The notes under the pieces were generated by a model. It worked only from the letters and a program-made list of their open reading frames with translations. It made no database searches and was not told where the DNA came from. Below, in pieces: positions 27,717 to 36,297 of a stretch of DNA of 64,000 nucleotides. The stretch is taken from contig CACYKY010000004.1 of assembly GCA_902775135.1 (NCBI GenBank), positions 1 to 64,000 on the forward strand. The letters run 5' to 3'. Within the stretch, counting starts at the first letter, position 1. Every line of letters starts with the position of its first letter. The translations under genes and the position numbers were made by a program. This stretch comes from an uncultured Bacteroidota bacterium (GTDB lineage: Bacteria > Bacteroidota > Bacteroidia > Bacteroidales > P3).

Positions 27717-30194
27717 ATGGACAATATAGAACAAAAACTGGGTTTCGACCGCATCCGGCAGATGGTAGCGGAGCAGTGCAGCAACAAGCTGGCGGCCCGC
27801 ATGGCCGACGAGATGCGTTTTTCCTCCGAATTTGAGAAGGTGCAATTTGAGCTGCAACTCACCGAGGAGATGCGCCAGATTGTGCTGATGGAAAGCGAAT
27901 TTCCACAACAGGACTTCATCGACCTCACCCCTACCCTCACCCATCTGCGTGTTGGAAACACCTTCATGCCGCTCGAGAGCCTCTTCGACCTGAAGCTGTC
28001 GCTGCGCACCATTCGCGAATGCTACTATTTCCTCACCGCCGAGGAGCACCAGCAATACACCGCCCTGCGCAACCTGGCCATCGAGGTGGAACTGGGCTAT
28101 GGCGGCAAGAGCTCGCAGCTCAATGTCGTCAACTCCCTCCTCGGCAAACTCATCGATGACCACGGCGAGCTCTACGACAACGCCTCACCAGCCCTTGCCG
28201 AGATACGTCGCACCAAAGCCCGCAAGGCCGCCGAGGTGGAGGCTCAGGTCAATAGCACGCTGGCCCGTGCCAAGCGCGAAGGGTGGGCCCCCGAAGGCGC
28301 CGAGGTCACCATCCGCGACGGCCGCCCCGTCATCCCCCTGCTCACCACCCACCGTCGCAAAATCAAAGGTCTCATTCAGGACGAGAGCGCCACACGCCTT
28401 ACCGCCTTCGTCGAGCCGAGCGAGGTGGTGGAGCTGGGCAACGACCTGCGCGAGCTCGATTTCGACGAGCGCCACGAGATACAGCGCATCCTGCTATCTT
28501 TCAGCGACCGCCTGCGGCCCCTGCTGCCGCAGCTCGAGGAGGCCTACCGTTTCCTCGCCCGCATCGACTTCCTCCGCGCCAAAGCCCGCGTGGCCGTCGA
28601 ACTGGGCGCCTCTGTCCCCATCCTCCACCGTGGGCCTCACATCGAATGGATGGACGCCCGCCACCCGATACTCTATCTGCAGAAGAAAGACGGCGTGGTG
28701 CCGTTCAACCTAGCGTTATCTAGTTCTACTAGTTTAACTAGCTCAACTAGTTCAACTAGAGACTCCCGCATCCTCATCATTTCCGGCCCCAACGCCGGCG
28801 GCAAATCGGTGCTGCTCAAGGCAGTGGGACTGATACAATATATGCTCCAATGCGGCATGCCTGTTCCGTTGCGCCCCACCTCCGAGTGTGGCCTCTTCGG
28901 TTCCATCTCCATCGACATCGGCGACCAGCAGAGCATCGACAACGACCTCTCCACCTACACCTCCCACCTGCAGAACATGAAGGCCCTCCTCGGCGACGCC
29001 GACGAGAACACCCTCTTTCTCCTCGACGAGCTGGGCGGCGGCACCGAACCCCGCAGCGGCTGCGCCATAGCCGAAGCGGTGCTGGAAGCTCTCTATGGGG
29101 AAGGCGCCTTCGGCGTGGTGACCACCCATTTCGCCGACCTCAAACTGCTGGCCGACCGCATGCCCGGCATCGTCAACGGCGCCATGCTCTTCGACACCGA
29201 GGCCATGCGGCCCCTCTACCGCCTAGCTGTGGGTCACCCCGGCAGCAGCTTCGCCTTCGAGATTGCCGAGAGCATCGGTTTCCCCAAGGAGATTCTCCTC
29301 CGCGCCGGCGAGATGGTGGGTCGCGAGCAGCTCAACTTCGAGCACCAGCTCCAGCAACTCGAGCTCGACAAGCAGGAGATTGCCCGCCAGAAAGAGGAGC
29401 TCCGCGTGGCCGACGAGTTCCTCAACGAGGTGACCACCAAATACCAACGCCTCAACGACAACCTCCAGGCCCGCCGCCACGAGATCATCAGCGCTGCCCG
29501 CCGCGAGGCGCAGCAGATTCTCTCCGACGCCAACCGCACCGTCGAGCGCACCATCAGCGACATCAAGTCCGCCAAAGCGGAAAAGGAAGCCACTCAGCAG
29601 GCCCGCGCCCGCCTCGTCCAAGCCTCCGAGCAGAACACCAAGGCGCTAACCGAACAATCCGAAAGAAACCGAAATCGGATCATTTCGGATAATTCGGTTA
29701 GCGGAAACGCTTCGGACGATTCGGTTAGCGAGATAAAGATTGGCACCATCGTCCGCATCGACGGCCAGGAGACCTACGGTCAGGTGATGGAAATCAAGGG
29801 CAAGAAGGCCGTTGTGGAGAGCAACAGCATCCGCATGACCATCCCGCTCCTCCGTCTCCAGGGCACCGCCAAACAGAAAATCCCCACCGTCAAAGGCGAG
29901 GTGCGCGTCAGCCGCAGCATCTTCGACGACATGAACGAGAAGCGCGCCCACTTCAACCCCACCCTCGACCTCCGCGGCCACCGTGCGGAAGAGGCGCTGG
30001 ACATGCTCCACAAGTTCATCGACGAGGCCATTCTCCTCTCCGAGAAGGAGGTGCGCATCCTTCACGGCAAAGGCTACGGCATCCTCATGCAGGTCATCCA
30101 CCAGGAGCTGAAATCCATCCGCGAAGTACGTTCCTTCCACCCCGAGAAGGTGGAGCTGGGAGGCGTGGGCGTCACCATCGTCGAACTGCGCTAA
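27717..30194 (+). CDS. mutS2: MutS2-family ATPase with Smr endonuclease domain
   Basis: 825 residues. Core and clamp segments (1-330), an ATPase with Walker A SGPNAGGKS (about 355-363), Walker B LFLLDELGGGTEP and the THFADLK signature, a long coiled coil (about 540-650), and the C-terminal Smr domain with LDLRGHRAEEAL and HGKGYG. MutS2 acts in ribosome rescue or in suppression of recombination, depending on species. Two repeat-like inserts are visible: Ser/Thr-rich residues 335-349 just before Walker A, and residues about 648-672 between the coiled coil and the SH3-like part. Confidence 0.96.
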   Translation: MDNIEQKLGFDRIRQMVAEQCSNKLAARMADEMRFSSEFEKVQFELQLTEEMRQIVLMESEFPQQDFIDLTPTLTHLRVGNTFMPLESLFDLKLSLRTIRECYYFLTAEEHQQYTALRNLAIEVELGYGGKSSQLNVVNSLLGKLIDDHGELYDNASPALAEIRRTKARKAAEVEAQVNSTLARAKREGWAPEGAEVTIRDGRPVIPLLTTHRRKIKGLIQDESATRLTAFVEPSEVVELGNDLRELDFDERHEIQRILLSFSDRLRPLLPQLEEAYRFLARIDFLRAKARVAVELGASVPILHRGPHIEWMDARHPILYLQKKDGVVPFNLALSSSTSLTSSTSSTRDSRILIISGPNAGGKSVLLKAVGLIQYMLQCGMPVPLRPTSECGLFGSISIDIGDQQSIDNDLSTYTSHLQNMKALLGDADENTLFLLDELGGGTEPRSGCAIAEAVLEALYGEGAFGVVTTHFADLKLLADRMPGIVNGAMLFDTEAMRPLYRLAVGHPGSSFAFEIAESIGFPKEILLRAGEMVGREQLNFEHQLQQLELDKQEIARQKEELRVADEFLNEVTTKYQRLNDNLQARRHEIISAARREAQQILSDANRTVERTISDIKSAKAEKEATQQARARLVQASEQNTKALTEQSERNRNRIISDNSVSGNASDDSVSEIKIGTIVRIDGQETYGQVMEIKGKKAVVESNSIRMTIPLLRLQGTAKQKIPTVKGEVRVSRSIFDDMNEKRAHFNPTLDLRGHRAEEALDMLHKFIDEAILLSEKEVRILHGKGYGILMQVIHQELKSIREVRSFHPEKVELGGVGVTIVELR
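28719..28762. repeat. 9-bp tandem repeat inside mutS2 before the Walker A motif
   Basis: Four units of the form TAGTTCAAC (variants TAGTTCTAC, TAGTTTAAC, TAGCTCAAC) plus a partial unit. The unit is a multiple of three, so it encodes a repeated Ser-Ser-Thr / Leu-Thr-Ser pattern without frame change. Confidence 0.85.
29659..29733. repeat. TTCGGAT/ATTCGGTTAG degenerate repeat inside mutS2
   Basis: Units around CGGAT, ATTCGGTTAGCG (twice, 27 bp apart) and their reverse complements. AT-richer than the flanking codons; it encodes a polar, Ser/Asn-rich linker. Confidence 0.6.
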
Positions 30195-32755
30195 CGGCAG
30201 AATATTCGCCACATGTAGTTGATATTGCGCCAACGGTTGTATTCACCGGGGCAATAGAGGTGCATGCCTTGAAGGCCCTTCTCGCGGAGGTCGAGGTAGC
30301 GCCACACGGATGGGACAAACTGCTGGCGGTCGGGATAGACGACCTGCGGAGCCTGGCGCAGACGTTGCTCGTCGTAGAAGCGACTCCAATCGAGCAGGTG
30401 GTTCTCTATGTAGTACAATTCGCTGTTGAATTGCTTTTCATAGTCGCTCGCATGCGGACCCACTACGAATATTATCGCCGCGTTCGACGGCTCGCCGTGC
30501 CACACCGACGCCACTTTCCATAGCACGATGCCCTCCACATCGCCTACGGGATACTCCAGCACCAGTTCTTTTCCATGCAGCGAAACACGGCGCACATCCG
30601 TCACCCTTCCATTCACCTCCAACTGTACGACGGCCTGCACGTCCTTCTGCCACGAAGCGAGGTGTATGCGGATGGTGTCGCCGAGGGCTATTGGGCCGGG
30701 ATGCTCCGCCCAGGCGTCGACATGCGAAGTGGTTATCGGCATGCGGCCTTGATAAAGGGTGGTGTGAGTGGACTTCTCCCCTGCCCTGACGGTGACGCGA
30801 TAGACGCCGTCGGGCGACATCGGCGGGAGGGCGAAGGCATGACGCTTGGCGGGCTCGAAATGCTGGCGCAGGGTCACGCTGTCGGCCACAGGCCATAGGC
30901 CGGTATTGTTAATGTAAGGGCTGTAGGCAAAGCCCGGGAAGCGACGCTCGAACTCGGCGGAATCGATGGAATGCTCGGCATCGGATGAAAGCATGGTGTG
31001 GTTGAGCCGATGGACAGCGGGCGGCAGCAGACGCCCCACCGAGAGCTCAGCGTCGACCGCGGGCGTGGACTTCATTCCGCCCTTCATATAGTCCCAATAG
31101 CCATAGGAAAACCAGAGGCTGTCGCACGTGGCGCTGTCGAGGTAGAGGTCACATCCCTCCCCGTCGAAATTGCCATTCCCTTCCTCGTCCTCCTGCGGCT
31201 CCTCTTCGTCCAAATCATCCTCATCCAAGCCATCCTCATCATCATCCAAGTCATCCTCGAAGCGGGCGGTATCAAGTTCAAAATACCAGAGGTCAGTATG
31301 ATAGGCATGGGAGGAGCGGGCGAGGTCCACCCCTCTGTAGGGGGCGTAGAGCGTGTAGCGATACTCGTTGCCTGAATCGGGGACCTCGATGGCGAAGCAG
31401 CCGTGGCGGTCGGTGAGCGTGGTGGCGACGGTATGGCCTTCATATTGCAGGTGGACTTCGAAACCTTGGACGGGCTTGCCCGTGCGGCTGTCCATCACCA
31501 CACCGCGCCCCACCTTGTCGGCCATGAGATAGCGGTCGGAGAAGACAACCTCCTGCGCCTCGTAGCTACGAAAAAGACTGTCTGCCGACGCCCACAGCAG
31601 GTAGCGTCCCGTGGACATGGGCGGCAGGTAGACGTAGGCCTCGTGGTAGACGAGGTCGTCGTGGCGGACGACCGGCATCGCCCATTGCTTCAGCACGACA
31701 TATCCGCCTGCCGAAGCAGAGTCCATCGGCGTCAGCCGCAGGAAGACCCTGTCTGTCTGGCGGTGCCAGAGGGTGCCCAGGGCCCACTCGCCGGCGGCGT
31801 AAGGCACGATGTAGGGCCGTTGGACGTCGCGGAGGCGAACATCGCCCGCAAGCACCCTTTCGCGTAAGACAACAGCATGCTGCGCCGCGATGCTCGAGGG
31901 CCAGAAACGGCAGATGGTGTCGCACAAGCCTAGAATATCCTTATAGCGGGACCACCCGTCGTACTCCTCGGCATCCTCGAGGGCGGCTTTGGCCATACGT
32001 AGGTAGTATTCGGCCAGCAGCACGGAAGTGTCGCCACGATGGGCGGGGAGGTGCTTCTCATAGGTTCTGACCTCCCATCCGTCGCGCTCGGCGAACTGCA
32101 GGTCGAGCCATAGGCGTCCGTTGGGCACCCGGTCATAAGTGCGATACAAAGAGTCCTTGGCCAGAGGGTCGTGATTGGAGGCGAGGTCGAAGAGCCTGCG
32201 CTGCTCCGCCGTGGGCAGCACACCCAGCTGCACCATCGCCACGCGGTCGCGGTCGCCGAAGAGGTCGCGTCCACTGCGCGGCACCAGGGGTTCGACTCTG
32301 GCATTGGACGAGCGCCGCAACGGCTTGCCCATCAGCGCACAGCACACCTCGGGGTCGCCTGTGTCGTCGCGCATATAGCGTGCATCGGCACGGGAGGCCA
32401 CATGGAACGGCAGCGTGTCGCTCCCGTTGCCAGAGGACCATACGGCCTGCAGCAGGCCCATCAGCTGGAGCCATCCGGTGTTGCCCGTGCGACGGCTGAC
32501 GGCGGAGAGCGTATAGGTGCTGTCGCCCCGCTGGGCAGCGCCGTAGTAGAGGCAGCGGTAGTGGTCGACGGTCAGCGAGGTATCGCAGCGCTCGAAGCGT
32601 TTCACCAAGCTCTTGTAGCGGTACTCGCCGAACCAGCGACTCGTCTCCTTCTGTATGCGCTCGTAGTTGGGTGGTACCGGCGCAGGGTTCTCCTGCGCCT
32701 GCACGCCCGGCAGCAACACCAGTACGAAGAGCACTATCAGCGGTATCTTATTCAT
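30191..32755 (-). CDS. large exported protein with macroglobulin-type domains
   Basis: 854 residues from the ATG at 32755, which begins a signal peptide (MNKIPLIVLFVLVLLPGVQA). Residues about 30-130 resemble DUF4919 (NYERIQKETSRW, then LTVDHYRCLYYGA). The middle has alpha-2-macroglobulin-style MG domains: VYLPPMSTGRYLLWASADS, then VVMDSRTGKPVQGFEVHLQ. A strongly acidic stretch occupies about 493-531. There is no thioester CxEQ motif, bait region or complement-like C-terminus, so it is a shortened relative. It shares clear motifs with the gene just upstream, to which it is coupled by an 8-bp overlap. Surface or periplasmic role unknown. Confidence 0.7.
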   Translation of the reverse strand: MNKIPLIVLFVLVLLPGVQAQENPAPVPPNYERIQKETSRWFGEYRYKSLVKRFERCDTSLTVDHYRCLYYGAAQRGDSTYTLSAVSRRTGNTGWLQLMGLLQAVWSSGNGSDTLPFHVASRADARYMRDDTGDPEVCCALMGKPLRRSSNARVEPLVPRSGRDLFGDRDRVAMVQLGVLPTAEQRRLFDLASNHDPLAKDSLYRTYDRVPNGRLWLDLQFAERDGWEVRTYEKHLPAHRGDTSVLLAEYYLRMAKAALEDAEEYDGWSRYKDILGLCDTICRFWPSSIAAQHAVVLRERVLAGDVRLRDVQRPYIVPYAAGEWALGTLWHRQTDRVFLRLTPMDSASAGGYVVLKQWAMPVVRHDDLVYHEAYVYLPPMSTGRYLLWASADSLFRSYEAQEVVFSDRYLMADKVGRGVVMDSRTGKPVQGFEVHLQYEGHTVATTLTDRHGCFAIEVPDSGNEYRYTLYAPYRGVDLARSSHAYHTDLWYFELDTARFEDDLDDDEDGLDEDDLDEEEPQEDEEGNGNFDGEGCDLYLDSATCDSLWFSYGYWDYMKGGMKSTPAVDAELSVGRLLPPAVHRLNHTMLSSDAEHSIDSAEFERRFPGFAYSPYINNTGLWPVADSVTLRQHFEPAKRHAFALPPMSPDGVYRVTVRAGEKSTHTTLYQGRMPITTSHVDAWAEHPGPIALGDTIRIHLASWQKDVQAVVQLEVNGRVTDVRRVSLHGKELVLEYPVGDVEGIVLWKVASVWHGEPSNAAIIFVVGPHASDYEKQFNSELYYIENHLLDWSRFYDEQRLRQAPQVVYPDRQQFVPSVWRYLDLREKGLQGMHLYCPGEYNRWRNINYMWRIFCR

Positions 32756-33992
32756 ATTGTTGCAACAATCGATAGAATTTGACATTACCCATGAAGGTCA
32801 ACTGAGAAGCCCTATCGGCATACTGGGGCAGATGGAGGGCATTGGCGAGCCAAGTCCGCTTCTTGTCGCCCACCCCGACACGGAAGGTGTCGGTACGCAT
32901 CTCGCCGTGCCACAGGGCGAAGAGCACCACATCGGTCACCCCCGCCTCCTCCAGCCGGACGGCCAACGTCAGAGGGACGTCGTCGAGCCGAAGTGTATAA
33001 ACCTCCTTCTCCACACCGTTCACCATCACGCAGCACATCACGGTGACCCCCTTGCGGGGAGTGGACAACGAGACCGTCAGCGTGTCGCCCACCTGTCCGC
33101 GGGTGCGCGATACATGGGCCGAGTAGAGGCGGCCGGCTTCCCCCAGATGCCGGGCATTGCCGTCCATAGTATACTGCGGAAATCGACGGGCGAACTCGGC
33201 GTTGTCGATATTGTGGCGGAAAACCATATCCTCGGGATGCCAGAAGAAGGGTCGCAGAGGCTGTCCGTTGTCAACGCGGTCCATCTCAATGGAGGGGGAA
33301 AACTGCAGGGTATCCTTGATTCTGTCGTAGTAGGCCTGGGCGTCCGCAACAGCGCTCTCGTCGGGCCCTTCATAGTCGATCCACGTGAACGAACCCGACT
33401 GCTCACCACAGACAACGGTGTAGGGGTGATAGTTGGAGTCGGCCTCGGAGAAAAGGTATCCGCCGTTGGCGTCGGTGTGCGTACAGTTCTCCACCTGACA
33501 GGAGAAATAACGCTCCAGCGTAACCTTGCAGTTGGCCAACGGACGCCCGCTGACGGCATCGAGCAGGAAGCCCCTCCGGAAATCGGACAAGCCGTTTTCG
33601 ATGGCATATCCCACCAATACGTCGTCGGAACGAAGGATGCAGGCCATAGCGGTGTCGCCATCGGCAACGGCGCGAAGCCAGTAGCGACCCGGCTCCACGG
33701 GAGGCAGGTAGAGGTAGGTGCACCACACAGCAGTATCGGCCAAGTCACGTGGCCGCTTCAGTTTCCACTCGTTACGATAACTGACGCTGTCAAAGCTCAT
33801 AAGCTCCACTTCCATCCGCTTGCCATGCTTCACCGACACAGGCATCATCGTCCACTCGCGAGCCGGAAAAGCCGCGTCGGGTGCCCAGAAACGCACATTG
33901 TCCCATTGCCGAGCATGTGCATCATCCGGCGTACCATCCGTACAACATGCTGCAAACAAAAGCGATACAACAAAAGCAAGCCTCCAATCCAT
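32748..33992 (-). CDS. lipoprotein paralogue of the macroglobulin-like protein
   Basis: 414 residues. The start at 33992 gives a lipoprotein signal (MDWRLAFVVSLLFAACC) and lies just after a TATATTTG promoter box; an upstream in-frame start at 34046 would include the promoter and is rejected. Residues about 80-95 (LYLPPVEPGRYWLRAVADG) and about 140-160 (GFLLDAVSGRPLANCKVTLE) align with the MG-type motifs of the next gene, and AEFARRFPQY aligns with AEFERRFPGF there. It corresponds to the second half of the larger protein. The two genes probably arose by duplication and form an operon. Confidence 0.7.
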   Translation of the reverse strand: MDWRLAFVVSLLFAACCTDGTPDDAHARQWDNVRFWAPDAAFPAREWTMMPVSVKHGKRMEVELMSFDSVSYRNEWKLKRPRDLADTAVWCTYLYLPPVEPGRYWLRAVADGDTAMACILRSDDVLVGYAIENGLSDFRRGFLLDAVSGRPLANCKVTLERYFSCQVENCTHTDANGGYLFSEADSNYHPYTVVCGEQSGSFTWIDYEGPDESAVADAQAYYDRIKDTLQFSPSIEMDRVDNGQPLRPFFWHPEDMVFRHNIDNAEFARRFPQYTMDGNARHLGEAGRLYSAHVSRTRGQVGDTLTVSLSTPRKGVTVMCCVMVNGVEKEVYTLRLDDVPLTLAVRLEEAGVTDVVLFALWHGEMRTDTFRVGVGDKKRTWLANALHLPQYADRASQLTFMGNVKFYRLLQQYE

Positions 33993-34008
33993 GTTCTTTT
34001 CTTTTTTG

Positions 34009-34016
34009 CAAATATA
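34009..34016 (-). promoter_or_regulatory. -7 promoter box for the macroglobulin-like pair
   Basis: Minus strand TATATTTG, 16 bp before the ATG at 33992, giving a very short leader and fixing the start of the lipoprotein gene. Confidence 0.7.
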
Positions 34017-34278
34017 CATATTTTTCTCCAACCGCACAAAATTCACCCCCTACATATATATTATAACTGCTTTTTTGCCAAAATACTACACCAACAAAAA
34101 AAAATATCATTTTACATCAACATCGAACACTCCAGCGACAAGCAAAGCTGTCCAAAATGACAGGGGCAACTATAGGAAAATTCGTGCCAACTGGCGTCAA
34201 CCTGCCGCCAAGTCCGTTATCTCGCATTCCATTCCATATTTCTCCTTTTTGTCACCTATTTAGTTACACTTACAAAAG

Positions 34279-34330
34279 TAAGAGAAGATAAAGAGAAGAG
34301 TAGGAGAAGAGTAAGAGAGGAGTAAGAGGG
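34279..34330. repeat. purine-rich AGTAAGAG(A/G)-type tandem repeat
   Basis: About five degenerate 10-11-bp units (AGTAAGAGA, AGAGTAGGAG, AGAGTAAGAG, AGGAGTAAGAG) on the plus strand, directly followed by the ATACTGATTTG element. Confidence 0.75.
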
Positions 34331-34342
34331 GATGCAGTCTTG

Positions 34343-34364
34343 ATACTGATTTGCAGCAAGTTAG
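34343..34364 (+). repeat. 22-bp ATACTGATTTG...AGTTAG element, copy 1
   Basis: Matches 45384-45405 at 19 of 22 positions. In both places it follows a degenerate tandem or inverted array on the same strand. Confidence 0.6.
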
Positions 34365-34560
34365 ACGCAAACACAGTATTAACATACTGAAAGCTAGTTT
34401 ATTACGTTTGTTTTAGGTCATTTTTCGGGGGTAAAAACGGATTGGGGCGAAAAAGGGCGAGTGGATAATTTTATTGGACACTTTGCGGTCAAGAAGTAGG
34501 CTTCACAAACAGGAAAATGTTTTTTTCCTTGCGGAGGTATCGCGTTTCAGCTTTTTTTCG

Positions 34561-34568
34561 TATCTTTG
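34561..34568 (+). promoter_or_regulatory. -7 promoter box for hydF
   Basis: TATCTTTG with only four bases between its last G and the hydF ATG at 34573. Transcription would start at or very near the A of the start codon, so the mRNA is probably leaderless. Confidence 0.7.
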
Positions 34569-34572
34569 CAGC

Positions 34573-35745
34573 ATGATTGGAAACGAACTGAAACCTCGTA
34601 TCGGCCTGTTTGGCAGGCGCAATGTGGGCAAGAGCTCCTTGGTCAACTACCTGACGGGTCAGCAGATAGCCATTGTCAGCGACACCGCCGGGACGACCAC
34701 CGACCCCGTGCGCAAGAGCATGGAAATCGGCGGCATAGGTCCCGTGGTGCTGGTGGACACCGCCGGCATCGACGACGAGGGCACCCTCGGCGCCCAGCGC
34801 GTGGAGAAGAGTATGGCGGCATTGGCCGAAGTGGACCTAGCGTTGCTGCTCTACACCGAATGGGGCGAGCCCGAGGAGCGCGTAGTGCGCTGGTGCACAG
34901 AGCACAGCACGCCGCTGCTGAGAATCAGAAGCAAAGTGGATACGCCGGATTTTCCTAATCATCCGGATCATCCGGATTTCAGGTTGACGACCAGCGACCC
35001 GTCGTTGCGCGAGGGCCTTATAGAGGCCATCCGCAAGGCGATGCCCGAGAGCGCCTACCACAAGCGTACGCTGCTGGGCGATGTCGTGCATCAGGGCGAA
35101 ACGGTGGTGCTGGTGACGCCCATCGACTCGTCGGCCCCCGAGGGCCGCATGATCCTGCCACAGGTGCAGGTGCTGCGCGACCTGATGGACCTCCACGCGG
35201 TGGCGGTGTTCTGCCAGCCGGAGGAGTTGGAAGTGGAAAGTGGAAAGTGGAAAGTGGAAAGTCCACGGTTGGTCATCACTGACAGTCAGGCATTTGAGAG
35301 GGTAGCGGCGGTGGTACCGGAGGAGGTGCCACTGACGAGTTTCAGCGTGGTGCTGGCTCGGCAGAAGGGTCTTTTCGAGGAGTATCTGGAGGGCACGAGG
35401 ATGATTGGCGACCTGAAGGACGGCGACCGTGTGCTGCTGCTGGAGAGCTGCACCCACAACGTGACCTGCGAGGACATCGGTCGCGTGAAGCTGCCCGCAG
35501 CGCTGAAGAAGGCCACAGGCAAGAGCCTGCAATGCGAGGTCATCGGGGGACAATCGCCGCTGCCTAAAGACCTGTCGCAGTATGCGTTGGTCATCCAATG
35601 CGGCGGATGCGTCATCACCGCCCAGCAGGTGAAAGCCCGCCTGCTGCCCGCCCTCGAAGTCGGCGTGCCGGTGAGCAACTATGGGTTGGCCCTCGCCTGG
35701 TGCGGCGGCATTTTTGATAGAGCAACAAAGATTTTCAAACAATGA
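34573..35745 (+). CDS. hydF: [FeFe]-hydrogenase H-cluster maturation GTPase HydF
   Basis: 390 residues. The GTPase domain has P-loop GRRNVGKSS (14-22), switch TTTDPV and DTAG. The dimerisation and cluster domain follows with PRLVITDSQAF and the cluster-binding pattern C293-T-H295 and Q342-C343-G-G-C346. HydF is the scaffold that carries the di-iron subcluster to [FeFe]-hydrogenase; no hydE, hydG or hydrogenase gene lies in the window. The His that usually precedes the final CxxC is Gln here. Two repeats are in frame: residues about 124-136 (FPNHPDHPDF) and a GGAAAGT array at 219-231 ([10 protein letters not shown]). Confidence 0.95.
   Translation: MIGNELKPRIGLFGRRNVGKSSLVNYLTGQQIAIVSDTAGTTTDPVRKSMEIGGIGPVVLVDTAGIDDEGTLGAQRVEKSMAALAEVDLALLLYTEWGEPEERVVRWCTEHSTPLLRIRSKVDTPDFPNHPDHPDFRLTTSDPSLREGLIEAIRKAMPESAYHKRTLLGDVVHQGETVVLVTPIDSSAPEGRMILPQVQVLRDLMDLHAVAVFCQPEELEVESGKWKVESPRLVITDSQAFERVAAVVPEEVPLTSFSVVLARQKGLFEEYLEGTRMIGDLKDGDRVLLLESCTHNVTCEDIGRVKLPAALKKATGKSLQCEVIGGQSPLPKDLSQYALVIQCGGCVITAQQVKARLLPALEVGVPVSNYGLALAWCGGIFDRATKIFKQ
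34943..34981. repeat. ATCCGGATC-type repeat inside hydF
   Basis: Units CCGGATTTTCCTAATC / ATCCGGATC / ATCCGGATTTC give a palindromic, ATCCGGAT-centred array in frame, encoding Asp-Phe-Pro-Asn-His-Pro-Asp-His-Pro-Asp-Phe. Confidence 0.6.
35228..35264 (+). repeat. GGAAAGT repeat inside hydF
   Basis: Five units, first one shortened (GGAAGT), read in the sense direction as Val-Glu-Ser-Gly-Lys-Trp-Lys. Confidence 0.92.
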
Positions 35746-36275
35746 TAGACACCAACAAGAAACCGAACCTGAGCATCATTGTGGCCATAGCGCAGAACGG
35801 CGCCATCGGCAAGAACAACAACCTCCTGTGGCACCTGGGGAGCGACCTCAAGCGCTTCAAGCAACTCACCATGGGTCATCCGGTGGTGATGGGCCGCAAA
35901 ACCTGGGAATCGCTGCCCAAGAAGCCCCTGCCCGGAAGACAGAACATCGTGATGACCAACAACCCCGACTTCGAAGCGGAGGGGGCTACGGTGGTACACA
36001 GCGTGAACGGCCTCTTCAAAGCCCTGAAGGACTGCGACGAGGAGGTCTTCGTGATGGGCGGTGCCGCCATCTACGAAGCGTTGCTGCCATTCACCAAGCG
36101 GCTCTATATCACTCGAGTATACCGCGACTACGATGCCGACGTCTACTTCCCGACCATCGACATGTCGGAGTTCACCCTGGTGAAGTTCGGCGAGCCGATG
36201 TACGACGAAGAGAGCGGCCTCGACTACGCCTACGAGGAATACGACAGGAAGATGGGTTTAAGGTTTAAGGTTTAA
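35742..36275 (+). CDS. folA: dihydrofolate reductase
   Basis: 177 residues. The DHFR fold is clear: LSIIVAIAQNGAIGKNNNLLWHL (with the Trp and substrate-side region), VVMGRKTWESLP, RQNIVMTNN, and VFVMGGAAIYEALLP with the NADPH-binding GG. It reduces dihydrofolate to tetrahydrofolate. The start overlaps the hydF stop by four bases. The last residues (GLRFKV) and the stop TAA come from a TTTAAGG repeat that begins at 36255, so the C-terminus has been rewritten. Confidence 0.97.
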   Translation: MIDTNKKPNLSIIVAIAQNGAIGKNNNLLWHLGSDLKRFKQLTMGHPVVMGRKTWESLPKKPLPGRQNIVMTNNPDFEAEGATVVHSVNGLFKALKDCDEEVFVMGGAAIYEALLPFTKRLYITRVYRDYDADVYFPTIDMSEFTLVKFGEPMYDEESGLDYAYEEYDRKMGLRFKV

Positions 36276-36291
36276 GGTTTAAGGTTTAAGG
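36255..36291 (+). repeat. TTTAAGG tandem repeat at the folA 3' end
   Basis: Five near-perfect 7-bp units covering the last folA codons, its stop, and the leader of cinA (ATG at 36298). Confidence 0.92.
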
Positions 36292-36297
36292 AAGTTT

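Larger units (their letters stand above)
33993..34572. other. 580-bp divergent intergenic region
   Basis: No coding frame. It holds the promoter of the leftward lipoprotein (34009-34016), an unassigned stretch 34020-34270, a purine-rich AGTAAGAG-type array (34279-34330), an ATACTGATTTG element (34343-34364) and the hydF promoter (34561-34568). I see no tRNA or riboswitch. Confidence 0.6.

Noticed and set aside
33993..34046. Earlier start for the macroglobulin-like lipoprotein
   Set aside because: It would place the TATATTTG promoter inside the gene and destroy the lipoprotein signal.
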